A stretch of DNA of 64,000 nucleotides from contig CAVXYK010000015.1 of NCBI GenBank assembly GCA_963765875.1, positions 1 to 64,000 on the forward strand. The letters are read 5' to 3'. Made by a program: the position numbers and the translations under genes. The DNA is from JAWKOK01 sp963765875 (GTDB taxonomy: Bacteria; Chloroflexota; Anaerolineae; Caldilineales; Caldilineaceae). The notes under the pieces are model-generated. The model saw only the letters and a program-made list of their open reading frames with translations, was not told the origin of the DNA and did not search any database. This document shows positions 61,919 to 64,000 of this stretch, piece after piece (within the stretch, counting starts at the first letter, position 1; every line of letters starts with the position of its first letter).

Positions 61919-62728
61919 TTACTGGTCTGGGAAAGCCTCGCTGAATTTTTGCTGCAATTGGGCATACGGCACAGCGCCCTCGACCATCTCATCGTTGATC
62001 TTGAAGGTCGGACGAAGACGAATGCCCGCTTCACGCCGACTCTGATCCATACGAGCGATCTTCTCTTGGGTTGCAGGATCGTTGATGCAGGCCAACAGGG
62101 CGTCGGTATCCAGCCCCAGTTCACTGCCCAATTGGACCATGACGCTGCCATCCGCGCGCCAATGTTCGCTCTGGCGCTCGAAGAGTAGGTTGTGCATCTG
62201 CCAGAAAGCCAGCGGATTTTGTGCGCCGGCGCACTCTGCGGTTCGGTGGGTCAAATTGGACGCCTCACCATGGTCGAGCATGGGGTGGAAGGCCAGGCTG
62301 ACGGAGCCTGCGGCAACCTCATTGGCAATGATCTCTGGTTCGACTCGCAACACGTGCGAGCGGCAGGCGCCTCACATGAAATCCGAGAAATCGACAAGCC
62401 GGATAGGAGCGGCAGGGTTGCCGAGAATGAAGTAGTCGCCGTCGATGCCGGCTGTTTGTGTCCAGTCGGCTTCTTCCCTTTCCGGTACCGGCGCTGGTTC
62501 TTCCGTTGGCACCAAGATGGCTTCTTCAGAAACCGCTGCCTCTGTTGCAACTGCCTCCGGCATGGCTGTTGGATCGGTCTCACTGCTCACTTCTTGCTCG
62601 ACGGGGGCCGTCGGCTCGACAGTGGCAGCTTGCTCGATGCTGCCTGGCTCCGAAACACCAGCACAGGCGGTCAGAAAGAGAATTGACAGAACGATGATCA
62701 TGCCAGGAAGAGACTGTTTTTTGATCAT
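61919..62728 (-). CDS. DsbA-like thioredoxin-fold lipoprotein with in-frame TGA at the active site (candidate selenoprotein)
   Basis: 269 codons when the TGA at 62374-62372 is read through. The start at ATG 62728 has AGGAG nine bases upstream. A lipoprotein signal ends LTAC (Cys 22), then an acidic Pro/Glu/Ala linker runs to about residue 90. The thioredoxin domain begins GDYFILGNPAAPIRLVDFSDFM, followed by TGA (codon 119), Gly, Ala, Cys122. The paralogue to the right has VEFSDFQCPYCRRH at the same place, so TGA replaces the first active-site Cys. Downstream, AECAGAQ, DTDALLACI and the cis-Pro RPTFKI all remain in the same frame. Either selenocysteine is inserted, or the gene is broken or misread at one base. 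Role: extracytoplasmic thiol-disulfide exchange. Confidence 0.75.
62344..62374 (-). promoter_or_regulatory. TGA codon plus candidate bacterial SECIS stem-loop
   Basis: After UGA (62374-62372) the mRNA has 17 bases up to the loop. CUCGCA (62360-62355) pairs with UGCGAG (62349-62344) around loop CGUGU, with an added G-U pair below. A G at the second loop position and a 17-base distance fit the published description of bacterial SECIS elements (about 16-37 bases from UGA to loop), as I recall it. The stem is short, so the fit is suggestive only. Confidence 0.5.
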
Positions 62729-62747
62729 TGATGCTACTCCTTTATAT

Positions 62748-62795
62748 CAAGCATCGACCTGACGGGTTCTCGAGAACCCGTCAGGTCGATGCTTG
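62748..62795. repeat. 48-bp perfect palindrome between the two DsbA-like genes
   Basis: The two 24-base halves (62748-62771 and 62772-62795) are exactly complementary with no spacer, centred on TTCTCGAGAA. It lies 20 bp upstream of the candidate selenoprotein start and 64 bp after the neighbour's stop. It could form a cruciform in DNA or a terminator/attenuator hairpin in RNA. Confidence 0.85.
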
Positions 62796-62859
62796 TAGAC
62801 TGCTAGAAACTGTTTGAGCTTGGTCGCAGCAATCATGCTGCGAGTCTCAAAGAGCGCGA

Positions 62860-64000
62860 CTAGTTTGTTGTCTCCCCATCAAGCAACTGCTGTAGCGCTT
62901 CAGAGAATGACTCCGCAGGCAGTGCACCTGGGATGATGCTGCCGGCGCCATCCTTGAGCACGATGAAGGTCGGGGTGCCGCGTACGAATGCAGCGCCTTC
63001 CGCCCTGTCGCTCTCGACCAATGCCAACGATGCTTCGTCAGCTAAGCAGGCCTCGAAGGCATCCATATCCAGATCAAGCTGGCCGGCAATTTCAGTCAAT
63101 GCCTCAGTAGGATCGCTGACCGACCAGGATTGGGTGTTGGCAAAGAGCAGTTCTTCCATTTCCCAGAAGAGTCCTTGAGCGCCTGCACATTCAGCTGCTG
63201 CGCCGGCCATGGGCGCCTGGGGATGAATGTCCAGCGGGAAATGCTTGAATACCCACATTACCTGATCGGTGTCGACAAACTGCTCGTCCAGAATGGGCTG
63301 AGTCTCTTCGGTATGCCGGCGGCAGTACGGGCACTGGAAGTCTGAGAACTCAACGACGACAACCTCGGCGTCCGTGTTGCCGCGATAGGCATCGCCGGCC
63401 ATGGTGTAGCCAGGGTTATCCGGATCCGGGGCAAGCCCTTCGGCAGTGGCCCAGAACGGGATTTCAGGATCACCGGCCTCGGCGGCTGCGGGCGCTGCAG
63501 GCGCTTCGCCCGCAGCAATGGCATCAATGTATGTAGCAAATTGCTCATAAGGCTGTGCACCGACTAGGCTGTAGGCGTCACCGCTTGCTTCCGAAACCAG
63601 TTGGAAACTGGGCGTACCGCTGAAGCCGGCCTCACGGGCGTCGGCCACACCGGCATCGATCAGAGGAACGGTTTCGTCAGAGTCCATGCAGGCATTGAAG
63701 GCATCTACATCAATGCCGATATCGGAGGCCAGCTCAGCGAAGAAGGCCACTGGCTCTGAAAGCTGTGACCAGGCCGACTGAGTCTTGAAGATCTCGGCGT
63801 GCATTTCCCAGTAGGCGGCTGCGCCTTGCTGGGCCACACATAGTGTCGCTTCATGTGCGCCATATGCATTGGGATGCAGCTGTTCCAGCGGGAAGTCCCG
63901 GAAGATGACACGCACAACACCGTCACGCACATACTGATCATTGATTGCAGGCTCAGTTTGGATGAAATAACGACTACAGAAGGGGCACTCGTAGTCACTG
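62860..64000 (-). CDS. Tandem DsbA-family protein with two thioredoxin domains (partial)
   Basis: At least 379 residues; the N-terminus lies beyond the right window edge. The first domain opens at the edge with SDYECPFCSRYF and has RDFPLEQLHPNAYGAHEA and the cis-Pro GTPSFQL. An Ala/Pro linker (GEAPAAPAAAEAGD) joins it to a second domain with VVVEFSDFQCPYCRRHTEE, KHFPLDIHPQAPMAGAAAECAGAQG and GTPTFIVL. Both domains have complete CxxC motifs (CPFC and CPYC). Such DsbA/Thioredoxin_4 proteins catalyse disulfide formation or exchange outside the membrane. It precedes the candidate selenoprotein in the same direction and is its closest visible homologue. Confidence 0.88.
   Translation of the reverse strand, partial: SDYECPFCSRYFIQTEPAINDQYVRDGVVRVIFRDFPLEQLHPNAYGAHEATLCVAQQGAAAYWEMHAEIFKTQSAWSQLSEPVAFFAELASDIGIDVDAFNACMDSDETVPLIDAGVADAREAGFSGTPSFQLVSEASGDAYSLVGAQPYEQFATYIDAIAAGEAPAAPAAAEAGDPEIPFWATAEGLAPDPDNPGYTMAGDAYRGNTDAEVVVVEFSDFQCPYCRRHTEETQPILDEQFVDTDQVMWVFKHFPLDIHPQAPMAGAAAECAGAQGLFWEMEELLFANTQSWSVSDPTEALTEIAGQLDLDMDAFEACLADEASLALVESDRAEGAAFVRGTPTFIVLKDGAGSIIPGALPAESFSEALQQLLDGETTN

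Noticed and set aside
61919..62728. Reading the DsbA-like gene as a plain pseudogene
   Set aside because: Possible, but the single TGA is exactly at the catalytic Cys, the frame is otherwise intact for 150 codons, and a stem-loop follows at SECIS distance; decay would not be expected to pick that codon.

Overview
The window reads as a chromosomal segment of about 60% GC from an uncultured Chloroflexota-like bacterium (Anaerolineae/Caldilineae type). That placement is an inference from gene families, the two tubulin-like genes beside a von Willebrand A gene, and the many intergenic hairpin repeats; no rRNA or tRNA was seen. Gene order is mostly ordinary chromosome. No prophage, transposase or CRISPR array was found.

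Layout. (1) Bases 1-13893, minus strand: one long catabolic and transport operon. It reads GntR regulator, M28 peptidase, OppA-B-C-D-F, creatininase family hydrolase, ketopantoate-reductase-like dehydrogenase, AtzG-like small subunit, amidase, cupin and SDR. A palindromic operator lies upstream and hairpins or repeats lie in most gaps. (2) 14.2-18.1 kb: glycerophosphodiester phosphodiesterase, a RetSat/CrtISO-like FAD enzyme, and a lipoprotein made of a tandem 165-residue duplication. (3) 18.7-21.1 kb, plus strand: RraA-like, L-rhamnose mutarotase and UroD/MtaA-like genes. (4) 21.4-26.3 kb, minus: coupled metallophosphoesterase and methyltransferase genes, then P450 coupled to an RNB ribonuclease. 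(5) 26.7-35.0 kb, plus: transketolase, DUF6391, holA-recF, a VapBC-type pair, coaX and coaBC. (6) 35.1-49.4 kb, minus: SLC12-like transporter, MltG, sugar epimerase, thioesterase, dihydrolipoyl dehydrogenase and E2, asparaginase, Nfu_N, DUF952, a membrane Fe-S CCG reductase, KDG kinase and KDPG aldolase. (7) 50.3-52.4 kb: aminotransferase and a membrane protein. (8) 52.7-61.7 kb, minus: VWA membrane protein, GTPase-competent tubulin-like protein, degenerate tubulin-like paralogue and a two-TM protein. (9) 61.9-64.0 kb, minus: two extracytoplasmic DsbA-type proteins.

The two most interesting loci sit side by side at the right end. First, a DsbA-like lipoprotein has an in-frame TGA exactly where its paralogues have the first active-site Cys (TGA-G-A-C instead of C-x-x-C). 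A small stem-loop starts at the distance expected of a bacterial SECIS, so this is a candidate selenoprotein. Second, the VWA/tubulin cluster matches the general outline of a predicted FtsZ-like membrane-remodelling system. Here it pairs an intact tubulin GTPase with a paralogue that has lost the nucleotide-binding loop. The VWA ectodomain carries four closely spaced cysteine pairs, which would suit neighbouring thiol oxidoreductases.

Two window-wide patterns matter for reading the annotation. At least a dozen genes, including the essential holA, are broken by single-base frameshifts, several in short homopolymers; I take most as sequence or assembly indels and give full gene extents across them. 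Intergenic space is densely populated by two families of miniature repeat elements and by hairpins that start GTAG and end CTAC with different, self-complementary stems.
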